Shown piece by piece: positions 48,190 to 61,544 of a stretch of DNA of 64,000 bases; position 1 is the first letter of the stretch; every line of letters starts with the position of its first letter. Under the pieces are notes generated by a model. It made no database searches. It had not been told where the DNA came from and worked only from the letters and a program-made list of their open reading frames with translations. Both the position numbers and the translations under genes were made by a program. The DNA lies in the NCBI GenBank assembly GCA_013397115.1, contig VWZW01007182.1:443602-507601 (forward strand), given 5' to 3'. The DNA is from Edolisoma coerulescens (taxonomy: Eukaryota > Chordata > Aves > Passeriformes > Campephagidae).

Positions 48190-48545
48190 GACACATTATT
48201 AATAGGTTTTCTGTTTTCACCCGACAGATTTGATAGAAAACATTGTCTGCTCTGTGAGCAATACACAAGAACTAGTTGGCATCCAGGCAATATATGCTGC
48301 TTGATGCAAATTGCTTCAGAGCTAGACTTACAAAATGTTTATTCAAGGCCTTGCAGCAATCTGTTTGGATACATGGCAGCTAGGGAATGCATCACCTACA
48401 ATGCTGCTCGGCAGACTCTCCATTTAAATAATTTTAATTGTAATAAAAGCCATGCTGCACAGAACCCTGTGCAGAGACTGCAAGCCAAGCCATGTTTAAG
48501 AAACGTTGATCTTTTATTTATCTTTATGGGGGGACTGATAAACTG
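48190..48545. other. Putative conserved non-coding block
   Basis: Contains gatgcaaattgcttc, ctccatttaaataatttta and attgtaataaaagcc with very few repetitive features. An 81-codon open frame crosses it but has no flanking splice sites and an atypical composition. More likely regulatory than coding. Confidence 0.25.
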
Positions 48546-50229
48546 AGGTTTTTGCTGGATACCCTCAGCAGAAGCACATGGGGCCTATTGGTGACCGTGC
48601 ATCCCTTGCAGTGAAGCTGGATGTGACACCCACCAATCACCTCTCCATGGTAGTGGCTCCACCTGCATTCGACACTTTACCACACTTTTGTCTACAGATT
48701 CGTTTTAAAGGTCTTTCAGAATAAAATTTTTTAAAAATACCATTGTATGATACTAAATTATCTACTTATCTTGAGGTATGCAAATCAAAAACTTTTGCGG
48801 GGCACGAGGACTGAAAAGTCACCCTCGTATTTACAAACCAGCAACAGGCTTTGCCATCTGAACATCCTACAAGGAATGTCACATCTGAATGACGACCCAC
48901 AGGTAAGCTTTCCAACCTCCAGCAGCAGCAACATCTGGGGCATCCTGTTCATTTTTTTTCTCAGAGGCAATCTCACAAGGATCTGATCAAACAGCCCAGT
49001 GGAATCTGCTCATCAGGAAGAGATCCTGACTCCAGGCGCTCGCAGACGGGCGCTGCCCAGGGAACAGCCAGGTGACACAGAGCTGTGGTGACAGGAGCAC
49101 GATGTCCCCACCAGGCTGTGCTGAGAGGTGTAATGGGTGTGTAGACGGTGTTGTACCACACTGGTTGCCAGTCACAACCAGAGCAGGCTGCTGGTGAAGT
49201 GCCAAGAGAAAAAGCACTGATCCGTCACGAGCCCTGGCTATACGGTGAGAGAGACCACGGGGGTCTCACTTTGTTTCTCAGCTTGACTCGGCACAGAGCA
49301 GGTGCAGAGCTGGCAGCCAGGAGCAGCAAAGCCTAGAAAATGTTGAGCTGAGCAAGGAGGAAATGATGGTGACCCACCATATAATTGTTCTGTGGATAAT
49401 CTTTCCTCCCCAAAGGCCCTGCAGGGCTGTCGGCAGGCGAGCTCTCACTTCAGTCGCTCACACACTGAGTTCACAGGATTGGAGAGGCTCTTGCAAATCA
49501 GTGCAGCCTCCAAGTTTTAGGTAACAGTATTACCTCTGATGGCCCTACCCCACTCAGCGCAGCTGTCAGATGCGTGGTTGTACAGGGCTAGAGCCACATC
49601 TATCTCCTCATCTGTTTTTTGTTCAGATCTCCAGATTTTTCTATTCCCCGCTGCCTTTAACTCATTGTCTCCTGTTAAATTGATTGACAGGCTTGGCAAC
49701 CATGCCCTCTCAAAAAAAAGAGAATAAAAAAAAAAATAAGCAGTGTCTTGCCAGACAGGGTTTAGAGACGGTTCTGCATACATCTGGAATGTAGCAAACC
49801 ATGAAACACTGGTGTCCTCTTAAAGCTCCCCTTTAACCAGCCAGAGGTTCCATAAAGACAGTGCTGTAAAGGTCCTGCCCAGCTGGGCCATAGGTAATGT
49901 ACCAATGTTGAAGGAAGAACATTTTAAAAAGGCTGGATCACTCTGCTCCTTAAGCTCCCTTGTATTCTCCCTGTAAATCTGGCCACACTCACCATGACTG
50001 ATCTAAAATATTCCATTTTTAATTAGTTCCAGGCTCGCAAATGTGATTGCTACATCTGCACGACATAGCAGTGCCAAATCAAAGTCTGAGGCTGATGAAC
50101 AAGTACTGCACAGTTTAAAGACCTGGTGAAGGAGAAAACAGGGCTACTCTACTATTGGAAATGCCTTTTGGAAAGTTTGGAACAGCCAGGTCTCCACCTC
50201 AATCTCACATTCCCACTAAAAAAGAGAAA

Positions 50230-50257
50230 CTGGGAGAAGCTCTTTAACTTCTCCCAG
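50230..50257. other. Perfect 10-bp hairpin (8-nt loop)
   Basis: CTGGGAGAAG (50230-50239), loop ctctttaa, CTTCTCCCAG (50248-50257). The stem is too short for a microRNA precursor, and no gene is recognised around it. Confidence 0.9.
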
Positions 50258-51284
50258 ATTGAAAAAACCAGCTCTCAGAAAAATGAAAATTTATAAATAT
50301 TGTGCTGTTCTGAAGATGTCTCTCTGCAGAGGTACTATCAGGAATTGTATCTGAAGGCTGGGAAATACCTTGACTCACTGACTTCATGTTTTAAAGCTGT
50401 CACTCACAGCATCTGTGTTACCTTCTCAGGGGCATCCCACAATACAGGGGTGGAGCAAACATCCCATGTACTCCCAGGTGACACGACAAACTTCCTTTGC
50501 TCTGGATCTCTGCTTCCAGTGTCCTCTTTTGGTAGTGCCTAACTCGATGCTGTTGATTCTCTGTCCTCTGTCAGAAACATAAGAGGTTAAAAAGGATGAG
50601 ACCTAAACGCTGATGGGAGCCCTGCTGTCCCAATAGCTGGGTGCAACCTTTTCGCCATAAATACAAGTCCCTCTGCTATGGAGCTCTGCTGAGCAGCTAT
50701 TTGAAATGCAAGGCACTTCAGGGGGAAGTTAAAGAATTCCTTGAGAAATTATCTTATAAGGCAGACAATAACATGAGAAGGAATGCATCACTAATAATAA
50801 AGCATATGAGCATGGCTGATAGACAGAGAGACAGATAGGCTGAGAGATAGTCCTGAGTATTACTCTGTGGAATTTTATGCCAACTGAAACTAGCATTTCT
50901 GTGGTTCACAGAAATCATTGCTGTCCCTAATTGGATGTCATGACTAAGCCATCCTAAGTCTGTGCATGTGGGATTTTTTCTTTTACTTTTGTAAATGTTC
51001 TGTGTTACTTTTTTACTCTCTTGAGAGCAAGGCTGTAACTCTCACAAGGACTAGGAGGTGAAATCTAAACCATTACAAACTGTGGCTTACATAAATCTAA
51101 CCATATGCACTTTTGGAATGTCTCTTATATTTTAAACTAGAGGTTTCTGTGTAACTGTTCTGGCTTTCAAGTCTCAAACCCAGAAAAATTGATATCTCTG
51201 GGCTCTAATAAGATCTCTTGTGCAAGGATACTAGCACCTGGCTTCCCACTGCAGGATAAAAAGAGGGATTTCCCCCTCTTCTCT

Positions 51285-51790
51285 GCCTTTGTGAGACCTT
51301 ATCTAGAGTACTGCATCCAGCTCTGGGCCCCCAACATAAGGACATGGACCCCTAAGAGTAAGTCCAGAGGAGGCCATACAGATGATCCAAGGGCTGGAAC
51401 ACCTCTGCTCTGGAGACAGGCTGGGAGAGCTGGTGTTGTTCAGTCTGGAGAAGAAAAGGCTCTGGGTAGACCTTAGAACACCTTTCCATACCTAAAAGGG
51501 CTCCAAGAGAGCTGGAGAGGGACTGTGGACAAGAGCATGGAGTGACAGGACAAGGGGGAATGGCTTTAAATTGAAAAAGGGTAGGTTTGCACTGGATATT
51601 AGTAAGAGATTCTTCCCTGTGAGGGTGGTGAGGCCCTGGCACAAGTTGCCCAGAGAAGCTGTGAACACCACATCCCTGGAAGTGTTCAAGGCCAGGTTGG
51701 ATGGGGCTTGGAGCAACCTGATCTATTAAGTGGCATCCATGTCCATGGCAGGGGCGTTCGTCCCTTCCAGCCTAAACCATTCTACAAAAT
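51285..51790 (+). mobile_element. CR1 LINE 3' region, longest copy in the window
   Basis: Sense-strand CR1 is readable from 'tgtgagaccttatctagagta' through 'ctgcatccagctctgggccc', 'gaggctgggagagctggtgt', 'ctggagaagaaaaggctctg', 'ggacaagggggaatggct', 'cctgtgagggtggtgaggcc' and 'gcccagagaagctgtgaaca' to the terminal 'cagcctaaaccattctac'. Small deletions break any frame. The last part encodes the C-terminal end of the reverse-transcriptase ORF in intact CR1 plus the 3' UTR; here it is a dead 5'-truncated copy. Confidence 0.95.
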
Positions 51791-51794
51791 CTGA

Positions 51795-54700
51795 TCACAC
51801 AATCACTTTGTTTGCAACTTCTTACAGCTGCTGTGGCTGGGGGCTGCTTACAAAGAGGTGCTGAGGAGATGAGACTGGAGGGTGAGTCCCTGAGGTTGTG
51901 AACTCAACCCACTACAACTGTCTATATTTTGTCATAACTTGCTTCCCGAAGGCTTGAGTGTCTGGCTAGCTGGAACACAGGCCTGTCTGTTTCTGCCTTG
52001 CCTTGTCAGGATTAGCAGTACCTACCTGGGATCTGCAGTGTTGACCATGGCTGTCAATTAAAACTAAACACATTTCAGCGTGGCTGCCAGCCAAAAACAC
52101 AGAACCTGCCAAATAGTAAACACAGAATATCTGCCTAGTTTCAAAACAATTGTGCCACCGCTGCGAGAAGAGAGTGCATATAATTCCTCTCTAATCCAGG
52201 GGCTGCCAGTGCCAATTCCCAAATGATGGATGAGGTCTTCAAAAGGAGCCCTCCAGAGCTGACTGACTGCTATCTTTCTTCAATGTGAGATTTTTTTTAT
52301 TTTGTCATAACCTTTCTTAAAATATTCCTGATTTATAGCAGTGCTTTTGCTCAGTAAGCAACGAGGACACTAAAATGCATCAGACACAAATAAAACCACA
52401 GCACTTGATCAAAAGACCACAACAAGTGGATTTAGATCTTTAGAATGGGTATCTATTTGTGATGTTCCATTAAGGAATCCACTGAGCTTGTGTAATTAAA
52501 TAATAAGGGAAATTATTTTCGTAAAACTAAACCGATAATGAGGATGAAACTTTCTTATAAACTCTATTCTCTAGGGCACAAGACAATCATCATATGGTGG
52601 TTCAAACTAACAAAAAGGTGTATTAACTATAAAAAAAGTCATCTGCAACTCCTAAACTGAAAATGGATACTCACCAAAAGAAATATAACTAAATTAACAG
52701 TGATGATTGAAAAAGATCTCAGAAGATGGAAACAGATTGAGCTGTGCCTGGAAGCTTTGGGACATTTGGACTTCTCAAAGAAAGTGTCTCAAAGCTGCTC
52801 GTGCTTGTGGCACCAGGGAAGAAATGGGGCTGCTCTCATCCCACCTCCATGGACCTCCAATCCAAAGCTTGGGTCTAATCCTTTGGAACTTGGAAGCAAA
52901 CAGTTTCTATTTCCTGAAATATTCAAGAGCAGTAGGAAATACATAGGAAGATGATGAAGAATGGTGACAGCCCTACATGCTGCCCGTAAGGTGGTGTGTA
53001 AAGTAGCCTGCACAAACTCTTGTGGAGATAATACTGTGGAGATGAGGAGAGACTTATTTCCTGGCATCTCAAGGGCCAGACCTTGGAATGCTGTTGAGTT
53101 CTTTTTTTTAGGCTTGTAAATCATCCTTAAAACCTACAACAGATGAAATATGTTTTTAATTTTATATTTAAAATGGAAACCAAACGAAGATGCCAGAGCA
53201 CATTCTACTCTGTTTAACTGAACTTGGTAAAGCCGGTGACAGCCAGGTTTTCTTTTGCCAGAGAAACCCACTTGCCTTTTCAATTAGGCTTAGATTCACT
53301 CCAGAAATATGATGGTGCTGGGTTTAAATAGGGCTCACATGTTCCAGCTTTCACCATTATTGCCTCAAACCTCAACCGTGAAGATCTGACAACACAATGG
53401 GACAGGTAGATCAAGGGAAAGAAATATGGAGACACTAATAACAAAATACTCTGCTTCAATCCCTGCCTTTCATTCTGAAAGCCCCTAAAGCACATTACAA
53501 ATTGGGTTCTTTATCTCCCAAAACAATTTAATTCACCCATTAAATAAAACCATCTCAGGAGGTGGGGTATGAAGGAGGGCAGAGAAAGAGGCAGATGTTT
53601 AACATCAGCCCAACAAAATAATTTTCAGTTAAACAAAAAACCAACGCAAAAAGAAAACTAGCAAACCCAAAGACTTATTTATGCAAACACCAGATACTGC
53701 GTCTCTCACCTCTCTACTCTGAGGTTTCCATAATGCAGGTAATGGAGCCGATACTCAAAATTTACAAAGTTCTCAAAACGTTTTGGCAGCCCACAGGGAG
53801 TTAAATACTACATATGATTGAATTCCCTTCTGCTTGTCCAGGAGAGGTAAGTACTCGCTTGCTGCTACAGCATTTCTCCAGAAAAGTACTGCAATGTAAG
53901 CCTTCAATCCAGACTTCATCAAAGTATAGCAAGATGCCTTGGTCACCCTGATTTCTCTAATTTTCTGAGCTTAAATAGCTTCACTGAGGAGGCAATAGTA
54001 GCAGAATCACCAATGTATGGTATTTTTCCATCTGTACATACATGAATAGAGAGAATCACTTTATTATGAGGGTGCTCATCATCTCTCCTTCCATCTGAGC
54101 ATGATGGGCAGCAGTGGTGTGGAATTTTTGGCAACAAACAGAAAAACAGGTTTGCTGTCTCTGGACTTGCCCACCTTCTCTCAGCAGCAGCCTCAAACGC
54201 TGTTTTGTTTTGACATGTGTTTCCAATAAAAACACAAGGTTCATATTGACAAGAGGAATGCTGGAGCAGACCACTAGCATTTCATAGCAGCCACAAATCC
54301 TTCTTTCTCTGAGCCCCCAAGGGTCAATTCCACGCAGCAAGAATCCACTCTCTAATTATTCACGTTCCTCCACTGCCAGCCTCATTATCTGGTGAACTAC
54401 TGCCAGCTGAAGCTGATTTTTTCAATTATTTAAAGAGACATTGTCAGCTCAGCTATGCTCTATTTACATACATAAAATCAATAATCCTGTTCTCATTAGC
54501 TCTGCTATGTCTGAATTAAATACTCCTGAAGGTTGGAGAGGGGCAGTAGAGGTTTTCTTCTTTGCAGTAAATACCCCAGAGAGATATTCTGGTGACCCAT
54601 GTAAGGGCTGGGCTACTAAGACATGTGAATGAAAACAAAATGTTGCTACTGGGATATGTTGCTGGAATGTCCTTAGTTTCATGCCTTAGCTAGAAGGTCC

Positions 54701-57700
54701 AAGGATTTTTTTTTTCTCAGAGTTGTCATCTAACAGTTTGTGATCTAGATTTTGCTCCTGACTTAGAAAAGAGCTCTTCTTGTAACCTAGCAAAGGACAG
54801 AAAGTTGTCAAAGTGAGGGAAGCTGTTCCCAAGAACCATGGTCCCTGGCTCTCTGTCATCAAGTCAAGTGATCAGGGTATTAAAGAATCAAAGTCCTAGT
54901 CTGTGTTTCTCCCCCACTTCCTCTTACACATGTGAGAGGAGCAGGAAAAGCTCTGAGGGTCCCTTACAGTTCATCCCTTTGGAGCAGGGATGTACAAGGC
55001 CCACAGATCTGGGAAGGCATCAAGCCCTTTTGTACCCTTAGGCTGGGTAAAGGGCAATCCCAACTTGCTCCAGCTATGCATCTCTTCAGGTACACAAAAA
55101 TTCCCCTCACGGCCCTCCAGCAAGAATTACAGTGCCATGACCTAGATTTTCCTCCACATGTCTGCAGACCATCACCAAATGGATTAAGAAGAAATGCAGC
55201 CTGTGCGAGCTAAATGGCTCCAAGAATCCCACACAATCCTAGCAGAGTAACTGGGAAAAGGGCATTGGCTCCTTTTTCATCTCCTTCAGGGGCAAGAGGG
55301 ATGTTTTTAGTGAGTCTCCTTCGTTCATCAGTCTCAAAGACAGGATCCATGTGTCAAGAATCCTGTCTACATAGGAAACAAGGAGTGTAGCCAAAACAAC
55401 TGATACCGTGGGACTTTTCCTTTTGCCTCCCAAAAAAACTAAAATAAGTATGGTGTGGCATTTAGTTTTTTAAAATAAATTCTACTCAGAGTCCCAAAAA
55501 CAACCAAAGGAAAATAATCACAAAGAGCACAGAAAAAAAGGCCATTCCCGAGACACATTGCTATTACACGCCATGAATTGCCATGTCTTCCCATTTCACC
55601 TCACACTGGCACAAACGATAATGGAAGTCCGAACAAATTTCTTGAACCAGCAAGTCAGGCTCTCAGGAGGACAATTCAGAACATTTGTTGTCTTTCTGCT
55701 TTGATGTGCTCTACAATCTCACACGAAATCAGGCCTCAGTGGGAAGGGCCAGGCTCAGCGTACCAAAGGCAATGGGCTCCCCTCCTAGGAAGCTAATCAA
55801 AACCATCCAGTGTCAGCAGAGGGAAGGCAAAAGCAAAGCACCAGCAAATAACTAAATAAATACAATTGCTACCCCTTAAATAACCTTGTCACCGAAACAC
55901 AGAATTGCACTGATAACTCCATCCTTCTTCTGAGCAAACACACTGTGCGTATTTAACTTGACAGGTTTTCAAGACTCATATTCCATAGCTTTCCATATTG
56001 TCCTCAGCAGGACACAGCCAACAGTCTGGAAAATAATATCTTCTCTAACTCCACTATTCCCTCCCCCACTTTTTTTTTTCTTGTAATCATCCATATTATT
56101 AATAGGAGGCAGCTGGTTCCCATTAATGTTGGGAAAAGTGGTCTATCTCAGGAATTATGGTTTAAATTGGCTTGTAGTCTGGGGGAATTAGCCATCTGCA
56201 CCTGGCCTAACATGGATATTTTCAGCCATACTAATCATAAACAGGGCTTTGTTCTAGTTGTGTCCACTTGGGTCTCCTACTCTGTCTTTTTTTTTTTTCC
56301 CCTACTTAAAGAGTGGGGGAAAAAAAGAAGAAAAAAAATAATCCCGTTAACCCTTTCACAGAATTAATCAAAACTTAACTACTTTATTACTGTCCTGCAT
56401 TTTAATTTGTGTTTGTAACTGAGCACATCATTTAAGTTTGAGTGGGGCCCAGCACAAGCCTTGTTGCTTTCCAGAGGCTGAACAAAATTGGCAAGAGGAA
56501 GAGGCAGTTGTTTGGCAAGCCAGTTGTGATTTAGCAATAACTTCATGACGTCCACACAAAGCTGAATACCACGTGGGCAGGAAAGGCTGAGTACCAGGTT
56601 AAAGCTGCAGAGAGGGAGGGTTGCAGTATGTAAAGCAAAAACACCAGAACATTGCAAATTACTCACAAGAATGTACTATAATGTAAAGAGAATGTAGGTT
56701 TTTGGGGTAGCTTTCCCCTCACCTTCCATTTTATGCCCATATTTGGCAAAACAGTTGTGTTTTCCAGTGGTTTGGGGCTGAGAAAAGAGTGGATTCAAAC
56801 GAGAGTGAAAATAGATGACATCATCAGGTCAGGGGACTGCTCTCTTTGTCTCACAGACTTGGCAGTGAAGGTATAAGCTCTATCCCACCTCCAAACTCTA
56901 TAGGGAATCCATCCACAACTGCAGTTATAGGAATAAGTAGTTATTCTACAGAGCCTATCCAGAAGTTTGACCACTTTTTTTTTTTTTCAACAGCTGGATC
57001 TTTACAAAAGTTTGTAAAAGACAGGATTTTCTCTGTCTCCCCATCAATCTTGCTGCCTTAGTGATTATAAATGGACAGTGCTAATGTGTTTAAAAACTGT
57101 ATAGACAAGGTCTGGGAGAATAGGTTCATCAGTGGCTGTTAATGATCTGGACAAGAGTTTTGGCTTGAAAGCCACTGGACTACTGCACGCTGGAATTGCT
57201 GAGGCTCTGCCAAGGAACTGCTCAGTCTGATCACGTCCAAATCTCCTACTCTCCCTACAGACAGGATATTGCATTAACCATGGCACTGTAGCTGTTTGTA
57301 CACACACCGTTATGAGGGCTTGCAGCGCAAGCAAAAATGCACTCTTTGATCTGTCAGTCACAGCTTCATCTATAGTTTTGGGGTTTTGTCTGAACAGAGC
57401 CAGCTCCAGTGGCCACTTTTTGTGGTGCAGCATCCCTTTCTCCACCCAGACCTACCTCCGGACTGAGGTGCACTGAGGTGCCAAATCCAGTGTTGTGCCA
57501 AAACACAGTCAGTCCATCCCCCACTCTGTCAAATGCCAGCATGTGCTGGCACTGCACATCTCGAGTACAAGGAATCAGAGAGCTCCTTACAGCTCCCTCA
57601 AGTTTCCACCTGGTTGATGGGACCACCTAGCTCTAAACGGGCTTGTTTGCTTGCTCAGTCCTTTTGCAAGACCCAGCTAAAACAAGTAGCCAAAACGCTG

Positions 57701-60700
57701 CCCTCTCATGCAAGAGCCTGTTGCCATGCTATCTGCAGCTTCTCTGGGATCAGGAAGTGCCAAAAGCTTGGAAAACAGCCTGGTTCTTCCAGGCCAATTT
57801 GGAGTCTCAAGAGGCCCAGATAGTTTGGATAACCTACAGTCAAGCATTACAATTTACGGGAGCTCATCCAAAGCAAACTCTGAATCAAGTCACTCACCCA
57901 TCAGTAACTGAAACACCTCTCAGAACAAGGTGTGCTGCCAAGTGCCGTGAGGTAGGGCCAGGCAGCAAGGAGAAGGGACAGGGTCAGCTGGGGATGGACT
58001 GCTGAAGCCAGGCCTTGGAGGGCAGGGAAGGTGCAATCACCCTCCTGTGAAAACATGGGCAAACAGCGGGAAGCAGAAGGAAACAGAGCATAAGGGAGGT
58101 AATTTTTTAATAAGCAACTTTGAAAAACCCGTTCAGCTGCCCTCAGACAGATGTAAATCAGGAGGAACTGGTTTGTGAGAGTAGGGAATAGTGCCGAAGC
58201 CACGAAGGGGAAAGATAGGAGCTACATCCACAGTGAAGATCAGTGTAGGTCCCAGGGGACCGCAAGGTCCCAGAGCACCTTGTCTGCCCAAATGTAGGGT
58301 ACAGTAAAAAGGAATGAAAGGAAGGAGGTGAGGGCAGAAGACATCCTTAATCTTGCTGAGCTCTTAAGTTTACTGAGGCAGACACAAATTCCTGGAAATG
58401 AGAGTTCCTTCAGGGAGGAGGATTTAGGCACAGAAGCCAGAATAATGAATCTTGCACAGGAAAGGTGTATTAAAAACAAAATAATAGAAACTACACAACA
58501 TAATAACTGAGAGAAAAGGCACCTGCAATCCCCAGATACGTTGTGTTGGAGGTGTGCACAGTATGCATGATTCAGATGCAGTAACTCAAGAGAAATAGAA
58601 ACCAAAAGCAAAGACTCCCCTGTGACTTGCTCCTTTGCCTGACTCCACCAGCAACAAACCAGCCCATGACTTCCACCTGCTCTGACTCTCCTTCTCCTCC
58701 TAATTGAGGTCCTCAGGGCCTATCTTCTTGGAGAAATTGGTGCAGTGTCTGGTACACTGCAAACCTGCTCTCCATCTCTGCTCTGGCTGGACAGTTAAAC
58801 TTATTTCTTCTTCATGACAGCGCAGATCACAAAGTCCAGAACAAAAAGTGCAAAAGCCAGAGACAAACTCTGCTGGCTGGAGATGCAACTGGAGAACAAA
58901 CTTGCAGAGGAAATGAGACAAATTCAGTTAGAGCACCTTTGGGACAGAATGAAAAACGTTTTCCATCACAAGCAGGATGATATTCACAGCATCACCATCC
59001 CTTCACATCTGAAGAGAGAGATATTTTTAACCATAAAAAAGACAAGAGACAGAGATATTTTCTCTCATGAGCAGCAGTCATGTATTAAATCGCTGTGATA
59101 ACCAGAAGGATAAACCATCAGGAAGCTCAGTTTAAGAGCAAGGACAATACCGACGGGAAATACTTCAGGAGGTTGTGGAGATGCATCTCCCTCCAGCTTT
59201 CCCTACCTGCTGCTCTCACAGAGCCACCATCACCCCACAGCTACATAAATTTTTTTGTAGCAAATAATCTACCTGTAAAAAATGTGTTTATTTCCATCCC
59301 ATTCCTGGATTTCTTTGTGCATCCCCAATCCCAAATAAACCTTATTGGTGCATTTCAAAGCCAAACATCTTGGAACACCCTGGGTCTTGGAGATTGACAC
59401 CCTAACCACAGTTGGTCCTTCAAGAAGAGGGATTCATGTCACCAACCTCATCACACAAGAGCCTCTGAAAATCCAAAGCTTAACATGCTGCTTGACTCCA
59501 GCAAAAATGCAGTCTTGTAACAAAATAAACACAAGAAAAACCTCTTAATAACACAAAGACCTAATTCAGGGAGTAGATTTCATTATGGGAATAGCACGTG
59601 TCTGTCTTACAGACCTTAAAGTATCCCACATGCTTTGCTTATTTCAGAACCTGACTCCATAAAACAAAACACTGCAGGATAATCATATTTATTTGTTTGG
59701 TTTTCCACTTTGTTCAGTTATCCCAGCTTAAATCTAAGCCAAATGTTACACTCCAAAAACCCCATGGATATACATGTTTTTTGATTTACTAACAGAAGTA
59801 ACAAAATAGGTTACGAAAGCCAAGACCAGAGGTCCTCATTTGTAACCATTTATCCCCATGTAGTTAAAGGTCACCCACAAATTACAGACTGCGGGTTCTA
59901 GCACCATTTTATATGTATAAATATACACGTTTATTTACAACTGCTACATACTTATTTTCCACGGTGTGGTGCCCAATGTTTCTGCTGCAGCCTGAAACGG
60001 AGCTGCCTCACAGGAAGGCTGTGCCTGGTGCTAAATTTAACACACAGGAACTGTTTTCATTGCTTACAAGTGACAGGAGGAGAGGTAACATGGTTAAATC
60101 AGTTGTGCTCGAGACAACCAAAGGTAACTGTTGTGGTTTGTGAGCTAAATGGCTGTTCATGTCCCACATAAAATAGGGAAACAAACCTAGAAAACCATCC
60201 TGCTAAGAAATGACTCACTGAAACAGAAAAAAAAATTGTTTGCAACTATTCCTATCTTTTTCTTAATTGGAGGAGAGATTGGAATGACAAGCTGAAGTTT
60301 TAAACATCAGAATGTATAATAACCATAACATTTGTGAAGAATTATAAAAATGAAGGAATAGTACTTACATTCTTATTTATGAATCTTTAGGAATGAGCCT
60401 TTCAACATTTCTCTGTAGCTCCTGCCACTTGAAAAACTGAAAACCTGCATTCTCAGGGAAATACATGACTCAGGAAATCAACACTTTAAGAAAAACAGCA
60501 AACACTGTGGGACCAGCACTAGAACTGTGAAAGTGGGCAATAAGCCTGTGTAAATTGATTACCCAGCAAGTTTATAGGGCTAGTGAAATTATTAGGGAGT
60601 AATTCGCAGTCACCTACAAAAAAGAGATCTCAGGTTAAGCAGATGGTGTGTTACCATGCAGGGAACACTTAAAGCCAATGAGATGGAGCTTCCACATTAT

Positions 60701-60735
60701 TTACAACGTGCCATTTAAATTAGGCTTCAAAGCTG
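51795..60735. other. No defensible gene
   Basis: Unique DNA. The plus-strand frame at 58814-59098 is highly charged (KLAEEMRQIQLEHLWDRM) and follows an acceptor-like tract (cttatttcttcttcatgacag), but it ends without a donor and resembles no family I know. A perfect donor at 53847 (GGAGAG|gtaagtac) has only a 5-nt or non-coding exon before it. Confidence 0.3.
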
Positions 60736-60739
60736 ACCA

Positions 60740-60778
60740 GACTTCTATAGGTCTCTTCCAACCTGAAACATCCTGTGA
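60740..60778 (+). mobile_element. CR1 3' terminal scrap
   Basis: The string acttctataggtctcttcc followed by aacctgaaacatcctgtga resembles the last 40 bp of CR1 in sense orientation. It is too short to place in a subfamily and could be chance. Confidence 0.5.
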
Positions 60779-61430
60779 GCTTAAGATTTTGGCATATATC
60801 TCTCTTCAGTGGGGGGTGAGGAGGAAGGCTTTTCAAAATGCAGAAAGGAGTCAATCCTGGTTGCAAAGTCAGGGGTGAGAAAAATGAGGTGAGAAAAATA
60901 AATAAATGATTATTTATGCTTGGGCCTTAAGTAATGTCCTCCCTGAAAAATGTGTTTTGAAGTTTTGGCATTTTCTAAGTGGTTCTTCAAGGGAATTATA
61001 CAGACCCTTCAGTTCTGTGCTGCTGGGTGAGGTTCAGCAGTGTTGCTCACTGCTGTAAGGGACTTCACACACTCTGCACTATTAGACTTGGTGCAGTATG
61101 TACAGACTGATGCTGTCTCCCTTTGAATTCCTGCAGTTCTTTCCCTTGGTCTCCAGTTTTATTTCTGATCAGACTTCCCATGAAAAGTCACCACAAATTC
61201 CTAAGTCCCTAATAATAACGTAGGTTTTCTTGCAGACTCAACAGCCCCACATACTCCACCTGAGAATAATACCTGGAAAAATTACCAAACCTTGTGTTTC
61301 ACACAAAATAAAGAGATTTATCTCACTAAAAGCCATTCTTTATATTCCAGCTTTAAATTGACATTTCTCACTTTGCTTTCTTCTTGCTCTCACCTTCCAT
61401 CCCTGTGCAAGCACAACAGCCCCAGAAGAC

Positions 61431-61540
61431 AGAATCATAGGATGGTTTGGGTTGGAAAAGACCTTAAGGATCATCAAATTCCAACTCCTTGCCATGGACA
61501 AGGACACCTTGCACTAGACCTGGTTGCTCAGAGCCGCCTG
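61431..61540 (-). mobile_element. CR1 LINE 3' end fragment
   Basis: The antisense CR1 end begins agaatcataggatggtttgg and continues through 'aaaagaccttaaggatcatc', 'ccttgccatggacaaggaca' and 'ctagacctggttgctcagag'. It breaks off at about 61540 into unrelated, somewhat CpG-bearing sequence. Confidence 0.92.
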
Positions 61541-61544
61541 GGAC

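Noticed and set aside
48703..48903. Plus-strand exon-like unit before the strong donor CACAG|gtaagc
   Set aside because: A strong donor, but the acceptor is ordinary, an in-frame stop lies early in the unit, and no partner exon exists. At most a non-coding RNA exon.
51189..51716. Open frames of 74-96 codons
   Set aside because: They lie within the truncated, indel-bearing CR1 copy; no intact reverse transcriptase.
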